This document shows positions 9,231 to 18,211 of a DNA stretch of 64,000 bases, one piece after another (the first letter of the stretch is position 1; every line of letters begins with the position of its first letter). Source of the stretch: SMYC01 sp963578475. Its GTDB lineage: Bacteria > Acidobacteriota > Vicinamibacteria > Marinacidobacterales > SMYC01. A model generated the notes under the pieces. That model saw only the letters and a program-made list of their open reading frames with translations, was not told the DNA's origin and searched no databases. The position numbers and the translations under genes are program-made. Location of the stretch: positions 74,922-138,921 of the forward strand of contig CAUZCL010000007.1 in assembly GCA_963578475.1 (NCBI GenBank). The letters run 5' to 3'.

Positions 9231-9707
9231 GTGTCGGAAGAAGCCTCTGAAATAGATTCGCTCGCGGACGATGTCCAAGAGTTCATGGAACAGATGGTGG
9301 AGCACCTCGACTGGGAGCTTGGCGTCGATGTGGTGGAGTCGGATCCGGAGGTGCTTCGGGTCGTTCTCTCCGGCGACGACCGAGAACTGGTGGTCGGAAA
9401 CCGGGCTGAGATCCTCGACGTGTTTCAGTATCTTGCCAATCGTATTTTCGGTCGTGATCTCGACGACCGGCGGCTCGTGGTCGACTGCGACGGCTACCGC
9501 GCACGCAAGGAGCTCGAGCTCCAGGAAATCGCGGCGCGCGTTTCGGAGCGGGTGAAACAGACCGGCGAGGAAGAAGAGTTGTCGCGGATGAACCCGTACG
9601 AGCGGCGCGTGGTTCACCTTGCGGTCGCTGAGATCGAGGGCGTCTCGACCGAGAGCGAGGGCGACGGTGTCATGAAGCGCGTCGTCATCTTTCCCGACGA
9701 CGATTAG
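9231..9707 (+). CDS. khpB: KH-R3H single-stranded nucleic-acid-binding protein (Jag/KhpB)
   Basis: RNA-binding protein of the Jag/SpoIIIJ-associated family, 158 residues, starting at GTG. The central KH domain (about residues 27-90) carries a GNRAEILDVFQYLANRIF segment, and the C-terminal R3H domain carries the core RMNPYERRVVHLAVAE. The N-terminal Jag-N domain found in many homologues is missing and is replaced by a short acidic leader. mnmE and mnmG, which often follow jag before rsmG, are absent here. Confidence 0.9.
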   Translation: MSEEASEIDSLADDVQEFMEQMVEHLDWELGVDVVESDPEVLRVVLSGDDRELVVGNRAEILDVFQYLANRIFGRDLDDRRLVVDCDGYRARKELELQEIAARVSERVKQTGEEEELSRMNPYERRVVHLAVAEIEGVSTESEGDGVMKRVVIFPDDD

Positions 9708-9801
9708 ACGCGAGCCCATCCTGGCGCCTGTTACCCCCTCGTCATTCGGGAAGCAAATCACCGAGGCTCTCGGCCGAGCACCGTCGGTCGGCGCCGAGGC
9801 G

Positions 9802-10407
9802 TTGTCGTGTCTAGAGCTTCTGGATGGTCTGGTCACAACGTTCGACCGCGCGGCGGGACTCACGAGCTTTCGTAGCGACGAGGAACGCATCCGACGCTAT
9901 TTCGCTGAACCGCTCGCGGCGGTGGATTGTGTGCCGGAAAGTGGCCTGGTCATCGATATCGGCTCCGGGGGCGGAAGCCCTGCGCTCCCGATGGCCATCG
10001 CGCGTCCGAGGCTCGAATGGGTCCTCGTGGAGGCGAATGCGAAGAAGGTGATTTTTCTCGAGGAGGCCGTGAGAACGCTCGGGCTCGAGAGGGTCCGCGT
10101 CCATCGAGGGCGTTACGAAGCGATGGAGTCCCCAAAAAGCACCGATCTCGTAACCTGCCGAGCTGTCAAACTGGAGTCGAAGAGCCAACGCAAGATCGTG
10201 TCATCGTTGAGAGGAGGCGGCCGATTCCTATGGTTTGGCGCCGAAAAGCGCCTACTATCAGCTCGCAGTGACCTCACGCTATACGAAGAGCTGAACGTGG
10301 ACCTACCGCGCCCCCTGTTAAGAACGAACCCGATCCAGCTATCAGGCTGGCTAATGGTAACCGAGAAGCGTCCCAGCCCCGCCTGCCCCTTCAATTGTTT
10401 CACGTGA
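9802..10407 (+). CDS. rsmG: 16S rRNA (guanine-N7) methyltransferase RsmG
   Basis: Methylates G527 of 16S rRNA using S-adenosylmethionine. The SAM-binding motif LVIDIGSGGGSPALPMAIA lies near residues 48-66, followed by VEANAKKVIFLEEA. The chosen start is TTG, the only conventional start in the frame. Reading continues open and protein-like upstream to just after 9675, with no ATG, GTG or TTG, so a rare start (CTG at 9721 or ATT at 9703) cannot be excluded. The last codons contain a perfect parS site that overlaps the stop codon. Confidence 0.88.
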   Translation: MSCLELLDGLVTTFDRAAGLTSFRSDEERIRRYFAEPLAAVDCVPESGLVIDIGSGGGSPALPMAIARPRLEWVLVEANAKKVIFLEEAVRTLGLERVRVHRGRYEAMESPKSTDLVTCRAVKLESKSQRKIVSSLRGGGRFLWFGAEKRLLSARSDLTLYEELNVDLPRPLLRTNPIQLSGWLMVTEKRPSPACPFNCFT

Positions 10408-10411
10408 AACA
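10396..10411. promoter_or_regulatory. parS centromere-like site
   Basis: The 16-bp palindrome TGTTTCACGTGAAACA matches the consensus ParB-binding parS sequence exactly. It spans the last codons and the TGA stop of rsmG and lies 75 bp before parA. ParB from the adjacent gene is expected to load here and spread. Confidence 0.95.
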
Positions 10412-10485
10412 TCGGGCGTGCGAGCCCGCTTATGCTATGCTCTGAGCCCGCTAGCCAACCTGAGGGAGGCGCTCGAACCCAAGCT

Positions 10486-11265
10486 ATGCCGCGTATCATT
10501 GCTATCGCCAATCAAAAGGGCGGGGTGGGCAAAACTACGACAGCGATTAACATAAGTGCCTCCGTCGCAGCGGCGGAGAGACGCGCGCTGGTGGTCGATA
10601 TGGACCCTCAAGCGAATCTGACGAGCGGGTTCGGCATCGACACGGACCGTCTCGATGGGCAGACCATTTACCGAGGGATCATCGATGGCGTTTCCGCTGA
10701 GGGGTTGATTCGCGACACCGAGCTCGAAAAGCTCAAGGTGCTTCCCTCGGAGCGCAGCTTGACGGGCGCCGAACTCGAGCTCGTGGACCAACCTCGACGC
10801 GAGTACCGCCTCCGCGAGCTTCTCGCTCCCATCGCCGAGTCCTTTGATTTCATCTTTATCGATTGCCCACCCTCACTCGGCCTTCTCACGGTTAACGCGC
10901 TCGTCGCGGCGGACGCCGTACTCGTCCCTCTGCAGTGTGAGTTTTTTGCGCTCGCTGGTGTTAGCGAGCTCATGACGACCGTGAGCCGGGTGCGTGCGAG
11001 CTTCAACCCCCACCTAGCAGTAGAGGGCATCATTTTCACAATGGTCGATGAGCGAACGAACCTCACGGCTCAAGTTATGGAAGATGTGCGCGCGGCCTTT
11101 CCGGAGGTCGTTTTCGATAGCGTCGTTCCGCGAAATATACGCCTCGCGGAGGCGCCGTCGTTCGGGAAGCCGATTCTGCTTTACGACATTCGATCGAAGG
11201 GCGCGGAGGCGTACCTCAATCTGACGAAGGAGCTTCTACGTCATGAAGAGAAAAGCCCTCGGTAA
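10486..11265 (+). CDS. parA: Chromosome partitioning ATPase ParA (Soj)
   Basis: Walker-type ATPase that forms nucleoid gradients to move ParB-parS complexes; 259 residues from the chosen ATG. The deviant Walker A motif is NQKGGVGKTTTAINIS at the very N-terminus. This supports the ATG at 10486 rather than an upstream in-frame start that would add 18 unrelated residues. The conserved LVVDMDPQANLTSG and FIDCPPSLGLLT follow. It overlaps parB by 23 bp. Confidence 0.97.
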   Translation: MPRIIAIANQKGGVGKTTTAINISASVAAAERRALVVDMDPQANLTSGFGIDTDRLDGQTIYRGIIDGVSAEGLIRDTELEKLKVLPSERSLTGAELELVDQPRREYRLRELLAPIAESFDFIFIDCPPSLGLLTVNALVAADAVLVPLQCEFFALAGVSELMTTVSRVRASFNPHLAVEGIIFTMVDERTNLTAQVMEDVRAAFPEVVFDSVVPRNIRLAEAPSFGKPILLYDIRSKGAEAYLNLTKELLRHEEKSPR

Positions 11266-12130
11266 GGGCCTCGCGGCGCTACTACCGGACGAGCCGGCAA
11301 AAGGCGGGACCCAGCTTCTCGACGTCGACCCCGAACGCATCGACCCGAACCCGGATCAACCCCGTCAGAACATGGATGAAACTAAGCTACGTGAGCTCGC
11401 GCAATCTATGACGGAGCACGGAATCGTTCAACCCATCCTCGCGAGGCGCGTTGGGTCCCGGTTTCAAATTGTTGCAGGGGAGCGCCGTTGGCGGGCCGCA
11501 CAACGAGCCGGCTTGAAGAGCGTTCCCGTGATCGTCCGCGATGTCGACGATCGGCAAGTGCTCGAGATCGCGCTCGTCGAGAACATCCAGCGCGAGCAGC
11601 TGAATCCCATGGAAGAAGCCGGGGCCTATCGTCGCCTCGTCGGCGAACTCGGCTACTCTCACGAGCGCGTCGCCGAGCGTGTCGGTAAGGATCGTTCCAC
11701 CGTCGCCAACTTGCTGCGACTTCTTCAGCTGCCGCGCCGCGTACGCCGGCTCATCGAGGAACGGAAGCTCTCGCCGGGCCATGCGCGACCGCTCTTGGCG
11801 CTTGCCAGTGCGGAAATACAGACGGAAATCGCCGAGCATATCGTTGCGAAGGGGCTGAGCGTTCGCGAGGTAGAGCGTCGGGTCAAAGCCGCCTCAAAGC
11901 CACCTTCGTCCAAGCGCCAAGAGCGGGCCGACCCCAATACACGAGAAGCCTCGCGACAAATGGAGCAAGCGCTGGGAACAGCCGTGCGCATTCGCCGCCA
12001 AGGTGCGAAAGGCGCGAAGGGCCGCGTTGAGATCGATTTTCATTCCGAGAACGAGCTACACCGTATCTATCAAGCTGTCGTGAGCGGAGCCGCGCGGCTA
12101 GAAAGAAGAAATCGTAAACCAGAACAGTAG
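11243..12130 (+). CDS. parB: Chromosome partitioning protein ParB (Spo0J)
   Basis: CTP-dependent clamp that binds parS, 295 residues. It starts with the usual basic LGKGLAALLPDE segment. The ParB/Srx nuclease-fold region includes PNPDQPR and the CTP-binding box GERRWRAAQRAG, then ENIQREQLNPMEEAGAYRRL. A helix-turn-helix (ERVGKDRSTVANLLRLLQLP, about residues 135-155) recognises parS. A basic linker and C-terminal dimerisation domain complete it. The start overlaps the end of parA, indicating coupling. Confidence 0.96.
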   Translation: MKRKALGKGLAALLPDEPAKGGTQLLDVDPERIDPNPDQPRQNMDETKLRELAQSMTEHGIVQPILARRVGSRFQIVAGERRWRAAQRAGLKSVPVIVRDVDDRQVLEIALVENIQREQLNPMEEAGAYRRLVGELGYSHERVAERVGKDRSTVANLLRLLQLPRRVRRLIEERKLSPGHARPLLALASAEIQTEIAEHIVAKGLSVREVERRVKAASKPPSSKRQERADPNTREASRQMEQALGTAVRIRRQGAKGAKGRVEIDFHSENELHRIYQAVVSGAARLERRNRKPEQ

Positions 12131-12170
12131 AGCAACGGCGCGCCACACCTACGAAAGGGGTTTGGACCAA

Positions 12171-12572
12171 GTGAAGCAAAAAAACCAACCGAGCGGAAAT
12201 CTCGAGGGCTTTCTGAGCGAAGGTACGTCATTCCAGGGCGAGGTCTCGTTTCATGACACGCTACGCATCGACGGCAAGTTCCAGGGCGCCGTCCGCTCCG
12301 GAGGCCGTCTCATCATCGGCGAATCGGCCGATGTCGATGCCGAGATCCAGGTTGCGATCGTGACCATCGCTGGTCGGCTCCGCGGTCGAGTGAAGGCCAG
12401 CAAACGCGTCGAGCTTCAGCCCTCCGCGCGCGCGGAATGCGCGATTGAGTGCGAATTCCTCGTCGTCCACGAAGGTGCTCGATTCGACGGGCAGTGCACG
12501 ATGTCGAAGAAAGGCGACCCTCGCGACGTGTCCACAAACAACGATATGAAAATAATAGCGCAACCTGTTTAG
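12171..12572 (+). CDS. Bactofilin (polymer-forming cytoskeletal protein)
   Basis: Small beta-helical cytoskeletal protein of the bactofilin (DUF583) family, about 133 residues. The core alternates hydrophobic and glycine positions (GTSFQGEVSFHDTLRIDGKF, GGRLIIGESADVDAEIQ). In other bacteria bactofilins scaffold ParABS complexes or cell-wall enzymes, which fits its place directly after parAB. The GTG at 12171 is preferred over the TTG at 12162 because GAAAGGGG (12153-12160) lies 10 bp before the former and only 1 bp before the latter. Confidence 0.88.
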   Translation: MKQKNQPSGNLEGFLSEGTSFQGEVSFHDTLRIDGKFQGAVRSGGRLIIGESADVDAEIQVAIVTIAGRLRGRVKASKRVELQPSARAECAIECEFLVVHEGARFDGQCTMSKKGDPRDVSTNNDMKIIAQPV

Positions 12573-12614
12573 AAAATATACATTAAATAGAGAACGACTT
12601 TGGTCGGCGCACCG

Positions 12615-12643
12615 TTGACGATCTTTAAAACCGTTGTTATAGT
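12615..12643 (+). promoter_or_regulatory. Promoter of the ATP synthase operon
   Basis: TTGACG (12615-12620), a 17-bp spacer and TATAGT (12638-12643) lie about 45 bp upstream of the first atp gene, in an otherwise empty gap after the bactofilin gene. Confidence 0.6.
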
Positions 12644-12685
12644 TAAAAGCTCTGTGCGGGCATTTTCGCCAATCAGGGACAGAGC

Positions 12686-13114
12686 TTGATATCCGTCGAC
12701 GTAACAGCCCTCATCATTTGTGCGCTCGTGTTTGCGCTCGTGTTCGTTTTGAAGAATTTCTTCTTCGAACCGCTGGCGCAGGCGATGGAGACGCGACAGG
12801 CGAGTATTGACCGTGCCGCAAGTGCCTGGGACGATGCCCAAAAGACGATCGACAAAGCGCGCGCCGATGTCGCTGCCGCGGTCCAAATGGCCCGCAACGA
12901 CGGCTATCAGTGGCTCGATGAGGCCCGCTCGGGAGCTCAGGCCAAGGTCAAGACTTCTTTGGATGAAGAGCGTAGCGCAACGCAGAAGCAGATCGTCGAA
13001 GCGCGGCAACGGCTCTCCGACGAGGCCGACAAGGCCATTCTCTCCCTCGAGCGCGATGCTCACCTATTGGCTTCCCAAATCGCCAGTAAAATCCTCGGCC
13101 GAGAACTAGAATGA
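12686..13114 (+). CDS. ATP synthase Fo subunit b'
   Basis: Peripheral-stalk subunit, 142 residues, TTG start. One N-terminal membrane helix (about residues 6-26) is followed by a long charged amphipathic helix (EPLAQAMETRQASIDRAASA onward) as in b-type subunits. It lacks a cleavable signal. It overlaps the next b-type gene by 4 bp; two unequal b subunits in tandem suggest a b/b' heterodimer. Subunits a and c, usually upstream, are not in this window. Confidence 0.85.
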   Translation: MISVDVTALIICALVFALVFVLKNFFFEPLAQAMETRQASIDRAASAWDDAQKTIDKARADVAAAVQMARNDGYQWLDEARSGAQAKVKTSLDEERSATQKQIVEARQRLSDEADKAILSLERDAHLLASQIASKILGRELE

Positions 13115-13665
13115 CGGCGCATCGCAAAACGACGGCGGCTTTCCTGTTCGTTCTACTCGCGACCGCTGTCTCACCGGTCTACGCCGCCGAAGGTAGCAAC
13201 CTTCCCCGCGTCGCAAACTTCACCATTGTGGCGGCTTTGCTTTTTTTCGCTCTCAGAGGGCCGCTATCGGGTTACCTCGTTGCGAAAACGGAGCAAATCC
13301 AAAAGGAGCTCGCAGACGCTCGAGAAAAGAGCGCGAGCGGTGAAAAAGAACGCCAGCTCGCGGTCGAGCAACTCGCGAGTCTCCACGAAGAGGTCGAAAA
13401 GGCGAAGACAGAGGCCAAGTGCGCCGCGGAGGTCGAGCGTGCCCGCATTTTGAAAACAGCCGAGGCGGAAGCGGAGCGCATTCGCGAAATCGCACGAAAA
13501 GAGATAGACAACGAAGTCGAGTCCGGACGGCGCAGGCTGCTTGCACGCGCGGCCAAGCTCTCGGTCTCATTGGCTCACAAGAAACTCGAGACCCAGATGA
13601 CCGAAGAGGACCAAAACAGGCTCATTGACCGCAGCATCGAGATTCTGGGAAAGAGCGGTTCATGA
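13111..13665 (+). CDS. atpF: ATP synthase Fo subunit b
   Basis: Second b-type stalk subunit, 184 residues. It has an N-terminal hydrophobic segment ending in VSPVYAAEGSN that resembles a signal peptide, then a membrane helix (about residues 35-53) and a long coiled-coil rich in Glu, Lys and Ala. The C-terminal part contacts delta. It overlaps both the upstream b' gene and downstream atpH by four bases, indicating tight coupling. Confidence 0.9.
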   Translation: MTAHRKTTAAFLFVLLATAVSPVYAAEGSNLPRVANFTIVAALLFFALRGPLSGYLVAKTEQIQKELADAREKSASGEKERQLAVEQLASLHEEVEKAKTEAKCAAEVERARILKTAEAEAERIREIARKEIDNEVESGRRRLLARAAKLSVSLAHKKLETQMTEEDQNRLIDRSIEILGKSGS

Positions 13666-14219
13666 CCGCTGCGGGTAGCGTGGTCCTTGCTGAGCGCTAC
13701 GCGCGTGCTCTTCTCGACGTCGTCCTCGACAAGAAGATGGATGCGAAGCAGGTGGCCACCGAGCTCACGGAGCTCTCTGAATTCTTCGCGGCCCACGAGA
13801 AGCTCTCCGAGATCGTGTCGAGCCCAACCGTGACGTCCGAGAAACGGGTCGCCGTCGTGAACGGTGTTCTCGCAAATCAATCGCTCGTCTCATGCACTCT
13901 CAATTTGCTGCGCCTTCTTGCCGCGCGCGAGAGGATGTCGCTGCTCCCGCTCGTGTCGGAACAGTACGGTCGTCTGCTGCTCGATCACCAAGGAATCCAA
14001 CCCGGCCGAGTAATCTCGGCGCGCCCGCTAACGGCGGACCAGCAAGAACGTCTCTCCAAGAGCCTGGGCGGTGCACTTGGCAAGACCATGGAGCTCACCT
14101 ACAACACGGACGCCGAGCTCCTCGGCGGTCTCGTCGTGCGCATCGGCAATCGCGTCTACGATGCGAGTGTTACCGCTCAACTGAAACGTTTCAAAGATAA
14201 AGCATTATCGAGTTTCTAG
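13662..14219 (+). CDS. atpH: ATP synthase F1 subunit delta
   Basis: Connects the peripheral stalk to the alpha3beta3 head; 185 residues, usual length. The N-terminus AERYARALLDVVLDKK and the C-terminal DAELLGGLVVRIGNRVYDASV are the family hallmarks. It overlaps atpF by 4 bp and is followed by a 61-bp gap before atpA. Confidence 0.95.
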   Translation: MTAAGSVVLAERYARALLDVVLDKKMDAKQVATELTELSEFFAAHEKLSEIVSSPTVTSEKRVAVVNGVLANQSLVSCTLNLLRLLAARERMSLLPLVSEQYGRLLLDHQGIQPGRVISARPLTADQQERLSKSLGGALGKTMELTYNTDAELLGGLVVRIGNRVYDASVTAQLKRFKDKALSSF

Positions 14220-14280
14220 ACTTAGGTGTCACGAGCCCTGCACGTGAGGCAGAGGCTCGAATTGAGGTAGAAGGAACAAG

Positions 14281-15810
14281 ATGGATATCAGGGCCGATGA
14301 GATCACGAAGGTTCTCAAGGAGCAAATTGGCGATTATGAAGCCGATGTCGATGTTTCCGAAGTCGGCACGGTCGTCTCCGTCGGAGACGGCATCGCGCGC
14401 ATCCACGGCCTCGAGGGCGTCATGTATGGCGAGCTCGTCGAGCTGCCCAACGAGGTATTCGGCCTTGCGTTGAATCTCGAGGAAGAGTCCGTCGGGATCG
14501 TTCTTTTCGGAGAGACGACGCTCATCAAGGAAGGCGACGAAGCCAAACGCACGCGAAGGATTTTGGAGGTGCCCGCGGGCGAAGAGCTCGTCGGCCGTGT
14601 GGTGGACGCTCTCGGCCGGCCAATCGACGGCAAGGGACCCATCAACACGAAACAAAATAACCCTGTCGAGCGTATCGCGTCCGGTATCGTCGACCGCCAA
14701 CCAGTGAAAGAGCCTCTACAGACGGGCATCAAAGCTATCGACGCCATGATTCCAATCGGCCGCGGACAGCGCGAGCTCATCATCGGAGACCGTCAGACGG
14801 GAAAGACCGCCATCGCGGTGGACGCCATCATCAATCAAAAAGACACGGACGTCATCTGCGTTTATGTTGCCATTGGCCAGAAGCTCTCGACGGTAGCGCA
14901 GGTCGTAAAGACTCTCGAAGAGCACGGTGCGATGGATCACACGATCGTCGTGAACGCTTCTGCTTCCGAACCCGCTCCGCTTCAATATCTCGCGCCTTAT
15001 ACCGGCTGTGCCATGGGCGAGTACTTTCTCTACAACAAGCGGCACGCCCTTGTTGTTTACGACGATTTGTCCAAACACGCCGCTGCCTATCGCGAGGTCT
15101 CGCTCTTGCTGCGCCGGCCACCGGGACGCGAGGCCTATCCGGGCGATGTCTTCTACTTGCATTCCCGCTTGCTCGAGCGGTCCGCCAAGCTCTCGGACGA
15201 GAACGGGGGCGGATCGCTCACTGCCTTCCCGTTTATCGAGACGCAAGCCGGTGACCTTTCCGCTTACGTTCCGACAAACGTCATCTCGATTACAGACGGT
15301 CAGATCTTCCTCGAAGGCGACCTCCTCAATGCCGGTATCCGTCCCGCGGTCAATGTCGGTAACTCCGTTAGCCGCGTCGGCGGCTCGGCTCAGATCAAAG
15401 CCATGCGCCAAGTGGCCGGTACCATGCGACTCGACCTCGCCCAGTATCGCGAGATGGCGGCCTTCGCGCAGTTCGGGTCCGACCTCGACAAAGTGACCCA
15501 GCTGCAGCTCGCCAAGGGTGAGCGTCTCGTCGAGATCTTGAAACAAGACCAATACGAGCCTCTCCCGGTCGAAAAGCAAATCGCAATTATCTACGCCGCC
15601 AATAGTGGCTATCTCGACGACTTTCCAGTCTCCGAGTGTGGTCGCTACGAGCGCGAGCTCTACAACTATCTCGACGAGCGGCACCCGGGCGTGCTCCAGT
15701 CGATCCGTGAGAAAAAAATCCTCGACGACGAGATCCAGGGCAGGCTCAAGATCGTGCTCGACGAGTTCAAGGGTCAGTTCAAAACCGAGTCCGAGGACCC
15801 GGCCGCTTAG
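14281..15810 (+). CDS. atpA: ATP synthase F1 subunit alpha
   Basis: Non-catalytic nucleotide-binding subunit, 509 residues. The P-loop is GDRQTGKTAIAVDAI (about residues 169-183). The N-terminal beta-barrel includes VGDGIARIHGLEGVMYGELV. The signature PAVNVGNSVSRVGGSAQIKAM is intact. Clear start ATG with GAAGGAAC upstream. Confidence 0.98.
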   Translation: MDIRADEITKVLKEQIGDYEADVDVSEVGTVVSVGDGIARIHGLEGVMYGELVELPNEVFGLALNLEEESVGIVLFGETTLIKEGDEAKRTRRILEVPAGEELVGRVVDALGRPIDGKGPINTKQNNPVERIASGIVDRQPVKEPLQTGIKAIDAMIPIGRGQRELIIGDRQTGKTAIAVDAIINQKDTDVICVYVAIGQKLSTVAQVVKTLEEHGAMDHTIVVNASASEPAPLQYLAPYTGCAMGEYFLYNKRHALVVYDDLSKHAAAYREVSLLLRRPPGREAYPGDVFYLHSRLLERSAKLSDENGGGSLTAFPFIETQAGDLSAYVPTNVISITDGQIFLEGDLLNAGIRPAVNVGNSVSRVGGSAQIKAMRQVAGTMRLDLAQYREMAAFAQFGSDLDKVTQLQLAKGERLVEILKQDQYEPLPVEKQIAIIYAANSGYLDDFPVSECGRYERELYNYLDERHPGVLQSIREKKILDDEIQGRLKIVLDEFKGQFKTESEDPAA

Positions 15811-15834
15811 CTCGCGCCCGAGGACCGAAACCAG

Positions 15835-16704
15835 ATGCCCAACCTTCGCGACCTGAAACGTCGCACCCAGAGCGTCAAGAACACGCAGCAGATCACGAAA
15901 GCCATGAAGATGGTCTCTGCCTCCAAGCTCCGCCGCGCGCAGGATGCCATCCTCTCCGCGAGACCCTTCGCCAAGAAGATGCTCGAGGTGCTCAACAGTC
16001 TAGCGACACGCGCCGACGCCGCCGCCCACCCTTTGCTTCACGAACGCGAGCCTGCCAATGTCGACGTTGTCGTGATTAGTGCCGACAAGGGGCTCTGCGG
16101 TTCGTTCAACGCCAACATCATGAAGAGGGCAGAAGATTTTCTAGGCGGTCTCAAGTCCGAGACGCTCGACGTGCAGGTCGTCGGCAAGAAGACGCGTGAC
16201 TATTTCAAGCGTCGCAAATACAACATCCGCCATCAATTCGTGGACATCTTTCGCGACCTCACCTACGACACCGCGGGAAGCATCGCGCGGCCGCTCATCG
16301 AACGCTATAGTGATGCGGAATCTGAAGATCGCGTCGATGCTGTGTACCTGATCTATAACGAGTTCAAGAACGTCATGCAGCAGGATGCTGTGGTCGAGAG
16401 ACTCTTGCCGATCGAAAAGCTCGAATTCGAAAAACCCGAGGAAGAGCTCGACTATATCTACGAGCCCACCGCGGCCGAAATCTATGACGCGGTGATCCCT
16501 CGCCACGTCGAATATCAGGTGTGGCACGCCCTTCTCGAATCCGCGGCGGCCGAGCACGCTGCGCGTATGACCGCCATGGACAACGCGAGCAAGAACGCCT
16601 CCGAGCTCATCGAACAGCTTACGCTCACGATGAACAAAGTGCGGCAAACGACGATTACAAGAGAGATCTTGGAGATCGTCTCGGGCGCCGAGGCGATCCG
16701 TTAG
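15835..16704 (+). CDS. atpG: ATP synthase F1 subunit gamma
   Basis: Central rotor shaft, 289 residues. Both terminal helices are typical: MPNLRDLKRRTQSVKNTQQI at the N-terminus and LTLTMNKVRQTTITREILEI at the C-terminus. The conserved SADKGLCGSFNANI is present. It lies in operon order between atpA and atpD. Confidence 0.97.
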   Translation: MPNLRDLKRRTQSVKNTQQITKAMKMVSASKLRRAQDAILSARPFAKKMLEVLNSLATRADAAAHPLLHEREPANVDVVVISADKGLCGSFNANIMKRAEDFLGGLKSETLDVQVVGKKTRDYFKRRKYNIRHQFVDIFRDLTYDTAGSIARPLIERYSDAESEDRVDAVYLIYNEFKNVMQQDAVVERLLPIEKLEFEKPEEELDYIYEPTAAEIYDAVIPRHVEYQVWHALLESAAAEHAARMTAMDNASKNASELIEQLTLTMNKVRQTTITREILEIVSGAEAIR

Positions 16705-16777
16705 CAGGAGCTATGCCGAAGCCCGGGTAGAAGATAGAGCGAGCGCGCATCAAGCAGTAAAGAGGAGCCGAAAGAGA

Positions 16778-18208
16778 ATGACCCTGTGGAAACACACTAA
16801 CGTAGGACGCGTGGTCCAAGTGATAGGAAACGTCATCGATGTCGAGTTCGCGAACGGGCAGCTTCCCGCGATCTTCAACGCCTTGCGCGTCGTGGACGAA
16901 GGCAAGCTGTCGACCAGCAACATCGAAGTGACCGTTGAAGTCCAGCAACACCTCGGTGAGAACCGCGTCCGCGCGGTGGCGATGCAGCCGACGGACGGGC
17001 TCGTACGCGGCATGAACGTGCTCGATACAGGCGCCGCCATCACCGTTCCCGTGGGCTATGCAACGCTCGGACGGGTGCTGAACGTTCTCGGCGAGCCCGT
17101 CGACAACATGGGTGAAGTCAAAACGGACACACGCCTCCCCATCCACCGGCCACCGCCCGAGTTTACCCAGCAGAGCACAAAGCTCGAGATGTTCGAGACC
17201 GGCATCAAAGTCGTCGATCTCCTCGCGCCTTATGTCCGCGGCGGCAAAGTCGGCCTTTTCGGCGGTGCCGGGGTGGGCAAGACGGTCATCATCATGGAGC
17301 TCATCCACAACATCGCCACGCAGCACGGCGGTTTCTCGGTGTTCTCCGGTGTGGGCGAGCGCACCCGTGAAGGGAACGACCTCTGGCTCGAGATGAAGGA
17401 GTCGGGCGTATTGGAAAAGACGGCTCTCATTTACGGACAGATGAACGAGCCGCCGGGCGTCCGCTTGCGCGTCGGCCTTACCGGTCTTACCGTCGCCGAA
17501 TATTTTCGTGACGAGGAAGGGCAGGACGTTCTTCTCTTTATCGACAACATTTACCGCTATACGCTCGCGGGCATGGAAGTCTCGGCCCTTCTCGGTCGCA
17601 TGCCTTCGGCCGTGGGCTACCAGCCGACCCTCGCTTCGGAGATGGGAGCCCTCGAAGAGCGCATCACGTCGACCGATAAAGGCTCCATCACCTCCATCCA
17701 GGCCATCTATGTGCCCGCCGACGACTATACGGACCCCGGCGTGGCGACAACATTCTCACATCTGGATGCAACGACGAATCTTTCTCGCCAGATTGCCGAG
17801 CTCGGTATCTACCCCGCGGTCGACCCGCTCGACTCGACGTCCCGCATTCTCGACCCGCGAATCCTCGGACAGGAGCACTACACTGTTGCTAGGAACGTCA
17901 AGGAGATCCTCCAGCGCTACAAGGACCTCCAGGACATCATCGCCATTCTCGGTCTCGACGAGCTTTCCGAAGACGACAAGGTTACCGTCGGCCGCGCGCG
18001 CAAGATACAGCGCTTCTTCTCCCAGCCGTTTCACGTGGCGGAGCAGTTCACCGGCCGTCCGGGACGCTACGTGCAGCTCGAAGACACGGTGCGCGGCTTC
18101 AAACGCGTCGTAGACGGCGAGCTCGACCATATCCCCGAGCAAGCGTTCTACATGGCGGGCGGGCTCGACGAAGTCGAGCAGAACGCCGAGAAGATGTCGG
18201 CCGCGTAA
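16778..18208 (+). CDS. atpD: ATP synthase F1 subunit beta
   Basis: Catalytic subunit, 476 residues. Walker A is FGGAGVGKTVIIMELIHN, followed by GVGERTREGNDL with the catalytic glutamate region. DVLLFIDNIYRYTLAGMEVS carries the Walker B aspartate; tyrosine replaces the phenylalanine common at the FRF position. The motif ALLGRMPSAVGYQPTLASEM is intact. Confidence 0.98.
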   Translation: MTLWKHTNVGRVVQVIGNVIDVEFANGQLPAIFNALRVVDEGKLSTSNIEVTVEVQQHLGENRVRAVAMQPTDGLVRGMNVLDTGAAITVPVGYATLGRVLNVLGEPVDNMGEVKTDTRLPIHRPPPEFTQQSTKLEMFETGIKVVDLLAPYVRGGKVGLFGGAGVGKTVIIMELIHNIATQHGGFSVFSGVGERTREGNDLWLEMKESGVLEKTALIYGQMNEPPGVRLRVGLTGLTVAEYFRDEEGQDVLLFIDNIYRYTLAGMEVSALLGRMPSAVGYQPTLASEMGALEERITSTDKGSITSIQAIYVPADDYTDPGVATTFSHLDATTNLSRQIAELGIYPAVDPLDSTSRILDPRILGQEHYTVARNVKEILQRYKDLQDIIAILGLDELSEDDKVTVGRARKIQRFFSQPFHVAEQFTGRPGRYVQLEDTVRGFKRVVDGELDHIPEQAFYMAGGLDEVEQNAEKMSAA

Positions 18209-18211
18209 CTC

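Noticed and set aside
14716..15684. 322-codon minus-strand frame opposite atpA
   Set aside because: Shadow of a highly conserved gene.
18030..18045. parS-like TTTCACGTGGCG in atpD
   Set aside because: Half the palindrome is lost and the codons are conserved for ATPase function.
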